DNA of 64,000 nt from Erythroxylum novogranatense (GCA_029891385.1 CM057231.1:65021103-65085102), one strand, 5' to 3'; counted from the stretch's first letter, positions 33,955 through 45,725 are shown. Program-made: numbers and translations. Notes: generated from the letters alone by a model not told the origin.

Positions 33955-35995
33955 GTCAAAATTTTCAGCTCTTGAATCTAGTTTTGAGTTTCCCCTAGTC
34001 GGGTTGTAAACATACACTGTACACCCAAAAACCCAAAGACGAAGAGTAGAGTAAAGTCGATTTTTTGGAAATCATTGTTTAAACACCTCTAGGGGTGTAG
34101 CATAATGCAAAACACAATTGAGCATTCGATTAATTATGTTGCAGTCAAAACAACCTCACCCCAAAGGTATTTTGTCAAATTCATTGTAAACACAATGGAC
34201 TGAGAGCCTTCCAGTAAATGTTTTTTTTTTCTCTCGGCAATACCATTTTGTTGAGGATGTTAACACACGTAGATTGGTGAACAATGCTTTTAAACTTAAG
34301 AAATTTTCCAAGGACTTCATTAAGATACTCGGTACCATTGTCAGAGTGAAGTATGACAATGTGTGTGTGAAATTGAGTGTCAATCATGGTATAAAAATTT
34401 TGAAAGATTTGAGCAACTTAAGATTTTTCACGCATCAAAAAGACCGAACATAATTAAGTATGACCATCGATTACAAACCCTTTTTTTCGAGAAAGAGTTT
34501 TAACACGAGATGGACCCCAATCATCACTATGAATTAAGTAAAATGGTTTGGAGGGTTAATATGGTTTTGTAGGGTAAATAGTCTTATGATTTTTTGATAA
34601 AATGCAATGCTCACAATGAAGTTTTGAACAATCCAAAGATTTAAACAAATGAGGTAATAGTCTTTTGAGATCAGAAAAATTAGGATGTCCTAATCTATAA
34701 TGCCAAAGCAAAATATGTTCTTTAGCAGGGGTAGAACAAATACTACTTAAGCAATGAGATTCTTTATTCTTCAAGTTGTCATCAACGAAGTAGTAGAGAC
34801 TATCTACAACTTAGCTTTGCCAATCATCTTCCTCAAAGTTAGTTCCTGAAAGACATAATATGAGTCAAAAAATGTAATGGTACAATTAGAGACATGGGCT
34901 AGTTTGCTCACATATAGCAAATTACAAGCTAGTTTTGGAACATGAAGGACAGATTTAAGGTAGATATTAAAGGATAGAGTTATTGAACCTTTACCAACTA
35001 CAACAGAAAATGATCCATCTGTTATACGGATTTTTGCATGGCCAAAACAAGGGTCATAAGTATGAAATAAATTAGAAGAATAGGTCATATGCTATTGAAT
35101 CAATGATCCAAGAAGCGAAATTGTATGGAAAGGAACATGATAAGACATTAAAATCACTACAAGTTTGTGCAACAGAAGCATTAGGGGCACTTGAGGATTC
35201 AGATTTGAGTTTTAGTAGCTTCAGGATGTAATTAATTTGCTCTTGAGAGAACTGTCCAGCATCTACCTCATGAGCTGATGGAGTTTTACTTGATTCATAG
35301 TGAGTTGAAGTTTTATTAAATTTTCCTTCATGTGATCCCTTTCAATTTGCAGGCTTTCCCTGAAGTTTTCAGCATATTTCGTTGGTATAACGAGCTTTAT
35401 TGCAATAGTCACACCAAACTTGTGACTTTTCCTCAGTCTTCTTAGTATGGGCAGCAGCATTCCCAACAACTAAGGCTGTGTGTTCAATATTAGGCGTAGG
35501 ATTTCATTTGCCAAGCATCACAAACCGTCTACTCTCTTCATGTCGAACTTCTGCAAAGACTTCCCCAATGGATGGAAGTGGTTGTCTTCTAATAATCCTA
35601 CCTTTAACCTCATCAAACTCAACATTAAGTCCAATTAAGAACTTAAAAATTCGATTATCCTCTACTGTTTTTCGAAAATAGTTAGTCCTTAGGGGATTTC
35701 CACTCATAGTCATTAAACAAATCTAAGTCTTGCCACAAACGTTTCAGGGAATTAAAGTACTTAGTGACACTGTCCTCACCTTGGTGGATCTTACCCAATT
35801 TGATAGTTTGTTCATACACTTGGGACTGGTTTCCCAAGTCAGAATACATCTAATTCACGTTGTCCTATAGCTCCTTAGCTGTGTGGTAACACATATAGTT
35901 GGAGCTAATATCCTCCTCCATAGCATTTACCAGCCATGTCATAACCATAGAATTTTCAACGTCCCATATTCCGTGTGTAGGATCATCAACCATAG
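33955..35995 (-). pseudogene. copia-1 integrase, pre-integrase, protease and gag part, decayed
   Basis: Minus-strand order from 35995 down: gag (KTVEDNRIFKFLIGLNVEFD, QPLPSIGEVFAEVRHEESRR at 35713-35504), zinc-knuckle text (VWCDYCNKARYT near 35400), degraded protease near 35090, pre-integrase LLWHYRLGHPNFSDLKRLLP (about 34715), and integrase VILHSDNGTEYLNEVLGKF (about 34365). The end is FGCTVYVYNPTRGNSKLD near 33975. Stops and frameshifts throughout. The reading is cut at about 33955 by gypsy-3 and at 35995 by copia-2. Confidence 0.82.
35991..35995. other. Target-site duplication CATAG (left) of copia-2
   Basis: CATAG immediately precedes the LTR and is repeated at 40885-40889 immediately after the other LTR. 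Confidence 0.9.
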
Positions 35996-36232
35996 TGTAA
36001 CAACTGCTGAATTTTATTCAGTTGATAAAAAAGATGTACAGATACTGCTATGCTTATATAGAGCTAGGGTACATAGTTATGGGAGTCTTCCTAATTAGGA
36101 AGACTCCTTATTTGGAAATATCTCATAATATAGCTAGATATTACAGCTAAGGATACTCAATAAGGATAATCCCTTAATTAAGGGACTATCTATTATTATG
36201 GGATTCTAGCTATTATTATGAGATTCTCTACA
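35996..36232 (-). repeat. copia-2 3' LTR
   Basis: 237 bp, TGTAACAACTGC ... TTCTCTACA on the plus strand. It differs from the other LTR only at position 36114. Confidence 0.95.
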
Positions 36233-36239
36233 CTCCCCC

Positions 36240-38230
36240 TCAAGTTGGTGCAAAGATGTCTATCATGCCCAACTTGCTAATTTGCTCTTCAAATGGTTGT
36301 CTAAGTAGTCCCTTTGTGAAGACATCTGCTCTTTGTTCTTTAGTAGGAACAAATGGGATACATATGCTTCCATCTTCCACTTTTTCCCTTATAAAGTGCT
36401 TATCAACCTCTATATGCTTTGTCCTTTCATGGAGTACTGGATTGTGTACAATATTAATGGCTGCCTTATTGTCACAATACAACTTCATAGGAGGCTTAAC
36501 TTCCAAGTTTAACTCAGACATAACTCTTCGGAGCCATAAAACTTCACACACTCCTTGAGCCATAGCCCTGTACTCAGCTTCTGCACTACTTCTAGCTACT
36601 ACATTATGCTTTTTACTCCTCCATGTGACCATATTCCCCCATAGATAGGTGCAGAGCTCGATGTTGACCTTCTCGTCAAGAATGGAGCCAGATAGTCTCG
36701 CATCCGTAGACTTCTATGGTTCTTTCTTCCTTCTTTTCAAAGAACAACCCTTACCAGACATCCCTTTAGATACTTCAAAATTCGATAATGACCTCCCAAT
36801 GTTCTTCATATGGTGAGTGCATAAATTGACTTACTAAGCTCACTGCAAATGCTATATCTGGCCTGGTGTGAGACAAGTAAATAAGTTTCCCAACAAGTCT
36901 TTGGTACCTTTCCTTGTTTACTGGAGTACCATTTTCGGGCTGCCCAAGTCTTTTTCCTTGCTCCACTGGTGTATCACATGGTTTACAGTCACTTAAACCT
37001 GTCTCTTTTAATAAATCCAAAGTATATTTTCTTTGAGTCACCACAATTCCCTTCTTGGATCGAGCTACTTCCATACCAAGGAAATATCTAAGCTGCCCCA
37101 AGTTTTTTACTTCAAATTCCTTCCCAAGTTGAGTTTGTAATTCCTCTATCTCCACTTGATCACTTCCAGTAATTATGATATCATCCACATACACTATTAG
37201 GACAGCAATCTTACCTTCCTATTCTTTTAGTAAACAAAGTATGATCTGATTGGCCTTGGGAATAACCCTTACTTGTTACAAATTTGGTGAATCACAAACC
37301 AGCTCTTGGGGACTGTTTTAGTCCATATAGAGACCTTCTAAGTTTGCACACCTTGTCTCCAAAGCTTTTCTCAAACCTGGAGGTGGCTCCATGTACACTT
37401 CCTCTTCCAAGTCACCATTCAAGAAGGCATTTTAACATCTAGTTGTATTAAAGGCCGCCTAAACATGCAGCCACTGATAGTAGAATTCTGACAGTATTCA
37501 ACTTTGCCACTGGGGAGAATGTCTCAGTGTAGTCCACCCCAAATGTTTGAGTATAACCCTTTGCCACCAACCGAGCTTTAAATCTTTCTATTGACCCATC
37601 TGCTTTGTATTTAATGGTAAATATCCACCGGCATCCAACCAATTTCTTCCCTCTTGGTAGATCTGTTTTCTCCCATGTGCCATTCTTTTCCAAGGCCTTT
37701 AACTCTTCCAAAACTGCCTCCTTCCACTCAGGAACAACTAAAGCATCATGTATATTGTTTGGAATTTCTGCACTGGTTAGTGTGGAAATAAAGGCAGAAA
37801 AAGTTGGAGACAATTTTGCATTAGAGACAAAGTTGGAAATAGGGTATTGTGTGCATGATCTTTTCCCTTTTCTCATTGCAATAGGAAGAAAAATATCACC
37901 AGGGAGATCATTTGAGTTACCTGATTGGGTGCTATTGATTTCAGTTTCAGATTGAGAGATATCAGGACTTAGATTCGGAGATGATAATTGGGTTGTATCA
38001 AAGATTACTTCCCTTGCTCCCCTGCTATATACTGCACATGTTTTCTGTTTTTCAGCTTCCTTTTCAACATTTTCTTCTTCCTGATTTTCTGTTTCCTCCC
38101 CCTGTCTAGTAATCTTCGCTACTGCTGATCCTTCTAGGTTCAAAATCTCAAATTTTTTCCCATTAGACCTCTCATCTTCCTTACTGAAATGCTCCCCCTG
38201 AAGATGAGTATGGCTATCATACGGTTTACC
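36240..38230 (-). pseudogene. copia-2 RT and RNase H, frameshifted
   Basis: Continues the frame of the upstream ORF after one TAG. The open part 38143-37448 carries the RT start ([39 protein letters not shown]). A cluster of small indels follows, then YVDDIIITG, the RT active site, at 37194. Next come LRYFLGMEVARSKKGIVVTQ and HTRPDIAFAVSLVSQFMHSP. RNase H at 36632-36240 (SSAEAEYRAMAQGVCEVLWL, CDNKAAINIVHN, TKHIEVDKHF) ends in IDIFAPT. At least three frame changes prevent a full polyprotein. Several are single-base losses in short homopolymers, so assembly error is possible. Confidence 0.85.
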
Positions 38231-40525
38231 CTAAAAAAATGTGACATCCATAGAGGTAAAAAACTTCCGAGATATTGGATCAAAACATCTATATCCCTTT
38301 TGGGTTCTAGAATATCCAACAAAAATACACTTGATAGCTTTAGGATCTAGTTTGGATTTCTTGGGATCATGGTTATAAACAAACACAGTGCTGCCAAATA
38401 TTTTCAGAGGGACAGGTGGGTTCGGTTTTGTGTTAGGGAAGAAAGAAGATAAGATTTGTAATGGGGTTTGGAATTTTAAGGTTTTGGAGGGAAGTCTATT
38501 GATCAAAAAGTTGGCAGTGAGAACTGCTTCTCCCCATAGGTATTTCGGGACATGTGTTTGAAAGCTAATGGCCCTAGCTACCTCTAAAAGATGTCTGTTT
38601 TTTCTTTCTGAAATTCCATTTTGTTGTGGGGTGTAATTGCAGGAGGTTTGGTGGATAATCCCTTTGCTGTCTAGGAAATTTTTTACTGCCAAGTTCACAT
38701 ACTCCTTCCCATTATCACTTCTTAACATTCTAATCTTCTTTTGAAATTGAGTTTTCACCATGTTATAGAAGGATACTATTGTGGCATAAACTTCCGATTT
38801 ATCTCCCAAAAGAAACACCCATGTGACCCTAGAGCAATCATCAATAAAAGTGAGAAACCACCGCTTTCCATTAGGTGTTTGAGTTCTAGAGGGACCCCAT
38901 AAATCACTGTGTATCAACAGAAATGGCTCTGGACATTGACTGTTTTGAATGGGGTATTGACTTCTATGAAGTTTAGCTAACTCACAACATTCACATTGAA
39001 AAATAGCACTTTTATTGATAGATAAATGAGGTAGCACACACTTTAGGTATTGTAAACTAGGGTGTCCTAACCTATAATGCCACATCATTATTTCTTCCTC
39101 CTCCTTGTTGACAGTAATGTGGCAGCTCCCTTCTCCATGTTCCTTGCCCTCTTCTTGCAAAATATATAACTCTCCAATAACCTTAGCAACCCCAATCATC
39201 CTCCCCGATTCCAAATCCTGAAACATACAATGAGTTGACCAAAAATTAGCTTTGCAGTTCATATCTTTGGTCAGCTTGCTAACAGAAACAAGGTTATATG
39301 AAAGATTTGGAATGTGAAGAACATTTTTTAGTGTTAAGGTTGCTGAAATAGGGACTGTCCCTTTTCCTGCTACTGAAGCTAGGGAACCATCTGCAATTCG
39401 GATTTTCTGGTTCCCTGCACATGGTGAGTAAGAGGAAAAAAATTTGGAGCTACCAGTCATGTGATCAGTGGCTCCAGAGTCAACTATCCAAGAGTGGGAG
39501 GGTATAGAACAAACAAAGGCTTTTGGAAGGATTATACCTGATTGGACTAGAGAACAAGAGGGTTTTTTTGAATTCTCATCTGGAAGTAAAGTGTACAGAT
39601 GATCAAGTTGTTCCTTTGTGAAGGGAAAGGTCCTGGTTGAGCTAGAATTGTCCTGGTCATGATTGGGCTGATTCCCAACTTGCAAAGCCTTCCCTTCTCC
39701 TGCTCCACTATTCCACTTTTTCTTCCAATTTGTTGGTTTACCATGTATCTTCCAGCAGGTATCTCTTGTATGCCCCGGTTTTTTGCAAAAATCACACCAA
39801 GTTTTCTGCTTATTTTTACCTTTTTCACCCTCACTGTCACTATTCTTTGAGACCAAGGCTGAACCTTCATTTTGGAATTCTGTAGTTCCATTTTTCCCCA
39901 TCATGACACTTTTCCGAGCTTCCTCTCTTCTAACTTCAGAGAAGACTTCTCGAATTGAAGGTAGTGGCCTTCTTCCCAAAATCCTTCCCCTAACTTCATC
40001 CAATTCTTCCTTCAAACCAGCCAGAAAAACAAACACTCTTCCTCTGTCAACTTTCTCTCTATATTGGGCTGCATCTTCTGGATCTTTCCACTTTGTTTCC
40101 TCAAATAGATCCAACTCCTGCCATATTATAGTCATCTCATTATAATATGCAGTCACATCTTGCTCACCTTGCTGCATTTTCCACATTTTTGAGTTGAGTT
40201 CAAACAGCTGAGCATAGTTTTCCAGGTCTGAATATGTTTCTTTGACTGCTTCCCATACATCTTTGGCTGTTGGGAGAAAAATAAAGGGTCTTCCAACCCT
40301 TGGTTCCATAGAGTTGATAAGCCAGGCTGTAACCGTGGCATTCTCCAAGCTCCACTGGTCAAAATTGGGGTCTTCTGGTCTTGGAGTTTGGACTGCTCCT
40401 GTTATGTACCCTACTTTTCCTTTTCCAGTGATTACTAGGCGGGCTGATTGGGACCATTCTAGGTAGTTTCTTCCATTCAGCTTCTGGATTGAAATATGTA
40501 GGGAATTTTCTGGTTGTATGCTAAC
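38231..40525 (-). CDS. copia-2 gag-protease-integrase open reading frame
   Basis: Open from about 40525 to the TAG at 38233-38231. Gag reads LNGRNYLEWSQSARLVITG, WKMQQGEQDVTAYYNEM and QELDLFEETKW. The zinc knuckle is CDFCKKPGHTRDTCWKIHG. The protease is SWIVDSGATDHMTG. Pre-integrase is MMWHYRLGHPSLQYLKCVLP. The integrase DDE residues are all present: D in FIDDCSR, D in LRSDNGKEY, E in GISERKNRHLLE. The first ~100 bp after the primer site are out of frame with it (MVGSRSSFLETT lies in another frame), so the natural gag start is damaged or uncertain. The final codons DVTFF are followed by TAG where relatives have Glu. Confidence 0.88.
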   Translation of the reverse strand, partial: VSIQPENSLHISIQKLNGRNYLEWSQSARLVITGKGKVGYITGAVQTPRPEDPNFDQWSLENATVTAWLINSMEPRVGRPFIFLPTAKDVWEAVKETYSDLENYAQLFELNSKMWKMQQGEQDVTAYYNEMTIIWQELDLFEETKWKDPEDAAQYREKVDRGRVFVFLAGLKEELDEVRGRILGRRPLPSIREVFSEVRREEARKSVMMGKNGTTEFQNEGSALVSKNSDSEGEKGKNKQKTWCDFCKKPGHTRDTCWKIHGKPTNWKKKWNSGAGEGKALQVGNQPNHDQDNSSSTRTFPFTKEQLDHLYTLLPDENSKKPSCSLVQSGIILPKAFVCSIPSHSWIVDSGATDHMTGSSKFFSSYSPCAGNQKIRIADGSLASVAGKGTVPISATLTLKNVLHIPNLSYNLVSVSKLTKDMNCKANFWSTHCMFQDLESGRMIGVAKVIGELYILQEEGKEHGEGSCHITVNKEEEEIMMWHYRLGHPSLQYLKCVLPHLSINKSAIFQCECCELAKLHRSQYPIQNSQCPEPFLLIHSDLWGPSRTQTPNGKRWFLTFIDDCSRVTWVFLLGDKSEVYATIVSFYNMVKTQFQKKIRMLRSDNGKEYVNLAVKNFLDSKGIIHQTSCNYTPQQNGISERKNRHLLEVARAISFQTHVPKYLWGEAVLTANFLINRLPSKTLKFQTPLQILSSFFPNTKPNPPVPLKIFGSTVFVYNHDPKKSKLDPKAIKCIFVGYSRTQKGYRCFDPISRKFFTSMDVTFF

Positions 40526-40634
40526 CTAATCAAAGTTGGTTTCTGATCCGAGAGAGGGTAGAGCTGTTGGTGGTCTCGAGGAATGAAGATCGAGATCCCA
40601 CCATTGCAGCCTTGTAATTCATGGAAGAGCGTGA

Positions 40635-40647
40635 GGCTCTGATACCA
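40635..40647 (-). other. copia-2 primer-binding site
   Basis: TGGTATCAGAGCC on the minus strand directly follows the 5' LTR and is complementary to initiator methionine tRNA. Confidence 0.85.
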
Positions 40648-40884
40648 TGTAACAACTGCTGAATTTTATTCAGTTGATAAAAAAGATGTACAGATACTGC
40701 TATGCTTATATAGAGCTAGGGTACATAGTTATGGGAGTCTTCCTAATTAGGAAGACTCCTTATTTTGAAATATCTCATAATATAGCTAGATATTACAGCT
40801 AAGGATACTCAATAAGGATAATCCCTTAATTAAGGGACTATCTATTATTATGGGATTCTAGCTATTATTATGAGATTCTCTACA
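40648..40884 (-). repeat. copia-2 5' LTR
   Basis: 237 bp, identical to 35996-36232 except T at 40766. It is followed by the right target duplication CATAG at 40885-40889. Confidence 0.95.
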
Positions 40885-40889
40885 CATAG

Positions 40890-41166
40890 GTTCCTTCTTG
40901 TCTCTCGTCATATATCCAATCTTGCCTCTACCACAGACGTACATTCTAATCGATTGGGACCAACGAAGAAAATTCTCTCCATTCGGTCGTATAGTAGTGA
41001 TCTGAATGGAATAAGAATCTGAGGTAGGATTATGAGGAGGAGGTGTTTGAACAAATGGGTTAGAGGATTTGGCAATGTCGGACAGACATGGTTGATATAG
41101 ATGGGTAGGATTATAGATAGTAGGTAACAAATAGGGTTTAGAGCTGTTCAGGTTACTCTCATACCA
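40890..41166 (-). pseudogene. copia-1 gag N-terminus
   Basis: Minus-strand text from near the LTR: LNSSKPYLLPTIYNPTHLYQ, then RPNGENFLRWSQSIRMYVCG and KIGYMTRDKKEP, the start of copia gag. It is cut by copia-2 after RDKKEP and resumes at 35990 with TMVDDPTHGIWDVENSMV. The primer site next to the LTR is mutated (TGGTATGAGAG). Confidence 0.8.
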
Positions 41167-41359
41167 TGCAGAAATTTTGAACAAATGTATATTATTCTCA
41201 ATATCTTACTAGGTCAATATATAGGTACAAGTATATATAGAAATAAAGAGGGCTAATCTAGGAAACTAATATCTGTACATAATATCCTAACTTATCTGAT
41301 TTGCTAACTTTTACGAGTCAATGATATCTAGGAGATATCCAGTTGGATATTTCCCAACA
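41167..41359 (-). repeat. copia-1 5' LTR
   Basis: 193 bp matching 30087-30300. TG...CA ends are intact. The difference in length comes from the 24-bp tandem duplication in the other copy. Confidence 0.85.
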
Positions 41360-44161
41360 AACATCATCTTGGAATCTATTGAGTTTTATGCCACAAAAAA
41401 TACCCCAGGACATTTAAGGAATTCAACTACACAAGCATATAATCATTAGACTAATTAGGTTCCTAATGGTACAAGTTTCATCTTATATGATAGGATTCAC
41501 CAATATAAAATATGCACATGATTCTTCTATAATGTCCCAATTAGATCCTCTAAATCTTTCTTGAAGAAGAATAATTACATAGGAAAATAAGATTGTCAAC
41601 ATGTTTCTTGGATCACTTTTCACTCCTATGTTATAGCTGCACAGCTTGAAGACGACAAAATATCTTTTCGACTTATCCATTTCAATAGCCAATAAATGCC
41701 TTCTTCAACTCTTAGATGTGCTAAAACTCTTCCCTAAGACACACAAGCAAGAGAAACAAACTCGGACAAAGAAGACAGCAAAATATAAAGTTTTAATCAC
41801 CAAAAAAATCATATGATGAACACAAATTTAACAGAGTACAACAATGCATCGACATAATCAACTTAGCTACTACATCCAAATAGAAAAACAGCTTATGCAA
41901 CCCAATTTATTGATTTACAGGTCACTTACTATGCACTGAAAGATAAATGGTACTAACCCTCTAGTCTGAGCGCACAAAGAGATGGGCACATCAAATGAAG
42001 AGGAAGAGTTGAAAAGGAATTACGGTGAAAGAAGTACATGCCCTGCAAGATATCACTTGCTTGACCAAGAAAACTTTCGCGTAGCTTCGGTGTTGAAATG
42101 TCAAATAACCAGACCAGCATACCTCAACTAATGGGTAAGCTTCTCTGAAAATGTAGGTTGATCCCTTTCAAATGGAATGATATAATGGTGGCTGTTGTCC
42201 ACCCCCCCTCAAGATAATGATTAGAAGAGACTGTAATTCCAACCAAGAACCAAATCCTCCAAGAACCATTGGATAGAATCCCATATGAACTAACTGAGTT
42301 ATACTGGACAGGCATTAAGTAGCACACCCATGTGGTATAAGAAATGGAAAAAGAGAGGGACAACGCTCATCAAGCTTGCAAGAAAGCGAGAGGACAGAGA
42401 TATGGAGAGAGAGAGCAATAATCCCACAAAATTGGAAATTCATACCAGTTTCCATTTAAACATGGCCAAGATAAACATGAACTTCTACATAAATAAAGGG
42501 ACGACCAAAAAGACCGAGCTATTCCTTAGAGAAGCAAGAAAAGCCAAATAACCAAACAAACAAATAAAGCTAGTACTAATGATGTTGAACAAAGTAACCA
42601 CATGATAGGCATTAAATGAAATACGTCTGACACAGAACTCAGTAATATTTCAAAACAGTTGTGAACCTAACCTAATGCACAACAACATCTACAGCTCAGA
42701 AAAAATGCAGTATAATAAAAACCCAGAATTAGTTATTAAGTTATAGAAACAATAACCTGAACCGAAAGAAAAAGTATGAAAAGGTTCATAAATGTCCCAA
42801 GTTTTACATAACTAGCTTCACGAACACCAACACAAGTGTTAGTCAAACTCATTTGAGCTACTAAAAATGAAACTGTGATCATCATTTCAAAAGCTAACAA
42901 CATTTTGTAGGTAGAATGAAATAAAGATTGAAAACTAAGTGCTCAACAATTCAAAGCATACAACCATAGGTCTTACACATATATGTTTTATTATGGATTC
43001 AATCAAAAGTATATAAAAGGTGTTTTCGGGGTCAATGGTGTATCTAAGTTTTCCTTTCAAAGTCACAAGCTCGGCAAAATAAGAATGGCAAATTTTATTA
43101 ATGTTAGAAGTAATATGACCTTAATCCCACTAAAATGAAAGTCATTATTCACTACACAATTTCGTCTTTAGGCTTTTAGGATTATAGTTAACAAGTACTT
43201 CAATAATGCAGTCATAGACTTTTCTTTTGCTAGTCCTCCCGCTAACCACCTTACTAAGGAATCCTTTCCTCTAGTACCATGCTTGGCAAAATAGCCCAAT
43301 CCCGATCAATCTCAGGATGGGCCTGTAAAAAATTTTGGGTTCTTTCGAGCCCCATCTCTCTACCTAGTACAATCTTAGACCACACATCTCTTTCTTACAT
43401 CTTTTCAAAAATCAAAACTGATCATTTTTTACACAATACTACCAATGATATTCAAACTTTTTTTATCTTCTGAAAATCCAGTAACTTAGTTGAAATCTAA
43501 CCACTATGGGAGAAAACTCAGTTCACTTGCAACTTCAACATGTGTAAAAAAGAGGGGAAGAAATACTCCAACAAGTATGCAGCAACCTGACATCAAATGG
43601 CAATTCCAAGCTACTCATGTTAGCCCTGAGGTCTATGTAGCATGGCAGGAAAGAAGCACGAGGAGATTCAAGAATGAACAACAAAACAGGACAGACTTTT
43701 ACACAAAAGCACTTGCAAAGATAAAGGAAAACTTCTTGTTAAGCTTAGGGAAGAAGAAAACAACTTAGCAGAGTAGCCACAAGATGTGGAGTTAATTAAT
43801 TGTAAGGTTCATCACTCTGTCAATCTCTCAATCTATTGATTAGTAGCTCCACTAAGTCAGATTGAATGCAAATTATAGTGGTTTGTATTATATTGACCAT
43901 CCCTCTCACTTTTGTACTATAATGGTTTGGTCCATAAGCTTTTCTCCTTGTAAATTGTAAGGCATTGCCTCCATTTTTGGAATACAATACCTTAATTTCC
44001 ATTAAAAATGTAAGCCATTTTTGAAGCCTCAACCATAAAATTTTTTGTGGACTAGCTTAACTCTAATTGATTGCTAGAAAACACAAGCCATAGCTTATCA
44101 TTACATCACTCATATCATTCAAAATTCAACAATAGAAGGTCTTTGAGGCATCAGCTTATGA

Positions 44162-44243
44162 ACCAAAAGCTAAAGCTAAACCAAAGTACAAGAATGAGCT
44201 GCACCAAAAGCTAAAGCTAAACCAAAGTACAAGAATGAGCTGC
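44162..44243. repeat. Perfect 41-bp tandem duplication
   Basis: A 41-bp unit starting accaaaagctaaagctaaac and ending aagaatgagctgc occurs twice head to tail without change, indicating a recent replication or repair slip. Confidence 0.9.
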
Positions 44244-45706
44244 AGGTAAACCTATAATTAGAATATTTTATTTTGAATACTTAAGAGCATTACCAGAAGA
44301 TGTGTCTGTAAGTGCGTGGATACCTTTAGAGATAGTCTCTATTGGCTATTCAGGTTTGAGGTCTTCATACCGACACCTGGATCCTGGGTTTCGGGAAAGT
44401 CCCGGGAACAAAAATTTTTGTTTTCCGCTGCCGGTACATGTGATGTACCTCCCGGGATTTTCCTACAGTGTCACGCTAATTTCTACCAACAACGTCTCAC
44501 TTTAACATACAAAGAGAAGATAGAATGTCGAGGAAATACAAAAGGAAAAAAAAAAGGTCGATGTCAGTTGGGTATCAAAAACGTACCACTTAAATGAGGT
44601 AATAACCAAACAAAAAATTCGGGTCCAAGTAATTCTTCTAAAGCAAGTAAAAGACCAATGACAAACATTATATGCATTACCAGTTCTATAGATCCGATAG
44701 AACTAGGCTAGGCCACACCTACAACAAAATACTGAACAAGATAACAATTATTTCCTGACATGTACTCCAAAAATAGGTATAAAAGTAATTAAACCCCACT
44801 AATTGATGTAGTCTGAGAAAGGAAAATCTAGAATTCTAGGGAGGTTGAGGATGACATCCAAAAACTAATTCAACAGAAGATGAACCAACAATGACCAATG
44901 AGAAAGACACTTTTATCACCATCTAGAAACTGCACCTCAGTTAAGTTACATTGCACCTATTGAAAACAAAAAGAAGAAAAGAACTCCAACCAGCCCTAGC
45001 AACAAAATGGAACATCATCGGATGATTTATCGCATTGCAATTCAACAGTTACCTAGCCATAAAATTTCATATGCTAGAGGAAAATTGACTCTTGAACACA
45101 TAAGATCATTAGTTTTAAAAGTTAAAGCAAGCATAGAGGAGAAATCAAAAGAAGTAGAGGATAACAAATGGGTAAGAATTTTGGAGTGGATAAAAAAGTG
45201 ACAAGACGATCGAGGCAACACCGTAATAGATCGTGCTTCCAATTTTATCATAAAGCCGATTACCAAATGAAACAAAAGCATCATTTCTTGACAATATCCA
45301 TGCCTATTTGAAACGAGGTCATCGAAAGAATCTTGAAAATGTAATCAAATAAAAGGAACAAGGTGGAGACAATCCGAATAGTACCAAAATCTCAAATACA
45401 AAATAAGAAGTTTTCTCAAATTAAATCCTTTTTATGGGAATAATTTCTGACCTCCAATAGACTTTTGAATTTACATAACTACCTCTAAGCCAAGGACCAA
45501 TATGGGTGAATAAGAGGAGCAAAACTCAAACATAAAGGTATACATGGTTAAGTATCGAGTTGTTCAAGGATATAAGGAATAAATATTATCAAAGATTGTC
45601 AAATAGTAGCCATTAATTCCTTTCTCATCCTCGGATTCTCAATAAAAAGGGAGGAGTTGGCCTATTTCTTTTATAATGCCCAGACTTGTTTGTAGAATAA
45701 GTAACA

Positions 45707-45725
45707 AGAGAGAGAGAGAGAGAGA
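45707..45725. repeat. AG dinucleotide microsatellite
   Basis: An uninterrupted AG run of about 19 bases followed by more GA-rich sequence. No linked gene could be supported. Confidence 0.8.

Larger units (their letters stand above)
35996..40884 (-). mobile_element. Young Ty1/copia element copia-2, 4,889 bp, complete ends
   Basis: Two 237-bp LTRs (35996-36232 and 40648-40884) differ at one base: G at 36114 versus T at 40766. Perfect 5-bp duplications CATAG flank the element. The primer site TGGTATCAGAGCC (minus, 40647-40635) and the reverse polypurine tract ctccccctcaagttgg (36233-36248) are in place. It is inserted in the gag of copia-1 in the same orientation, and the two belong to related families. 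Pol is broken in RT and RNase H. Confidence 0.95.
30087..41359 (-). mobile_element. Ty1/copia element copia-1, interrupted by two other elements
   Basis: A minus-strand copia element bounded by LTRs at 30087-30300 and 41167-41359. Its flanks CACAT (30082-30086) and AACAT (41360-41364) agree at 4 of 5 bases, a decayed target duplication. Its own sequence occupies 30087-31228, 33955-35995 and 40890-41359. Copia-2 (35996-40884) sits in its gag. A gypsy fragment (31229-33954) replaces about 1.2 kb of its integrase-RT junction. LTR divergence is about 5% plus one 24-bp duplication, so it is older than copia-2. Confidence 0.85.

Noticed and set aside
40635..40647. tRNA-like sequence next to an LTR
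   Set aside because: TGGTATCAGAGC motifs here and at 21884 and 31781 are primer-binding sites only 12-20 bases long, not tRNA genes.
44380..44460. GC-rich patch with GGTACATGTGATGTACC and CCCGGGA motifs as a possible regulatory element or MITE
   Set aside because: No terminal repeats or target duplication could be found, and no adjacent gene is supported.
45007..45201. 64-aa plus-strand frame starting MEHHRMIYRIAIQQLPSHK
   Set aside because: Short, no recognised domain, no clear splice or promoter context; length is compatible with chance.
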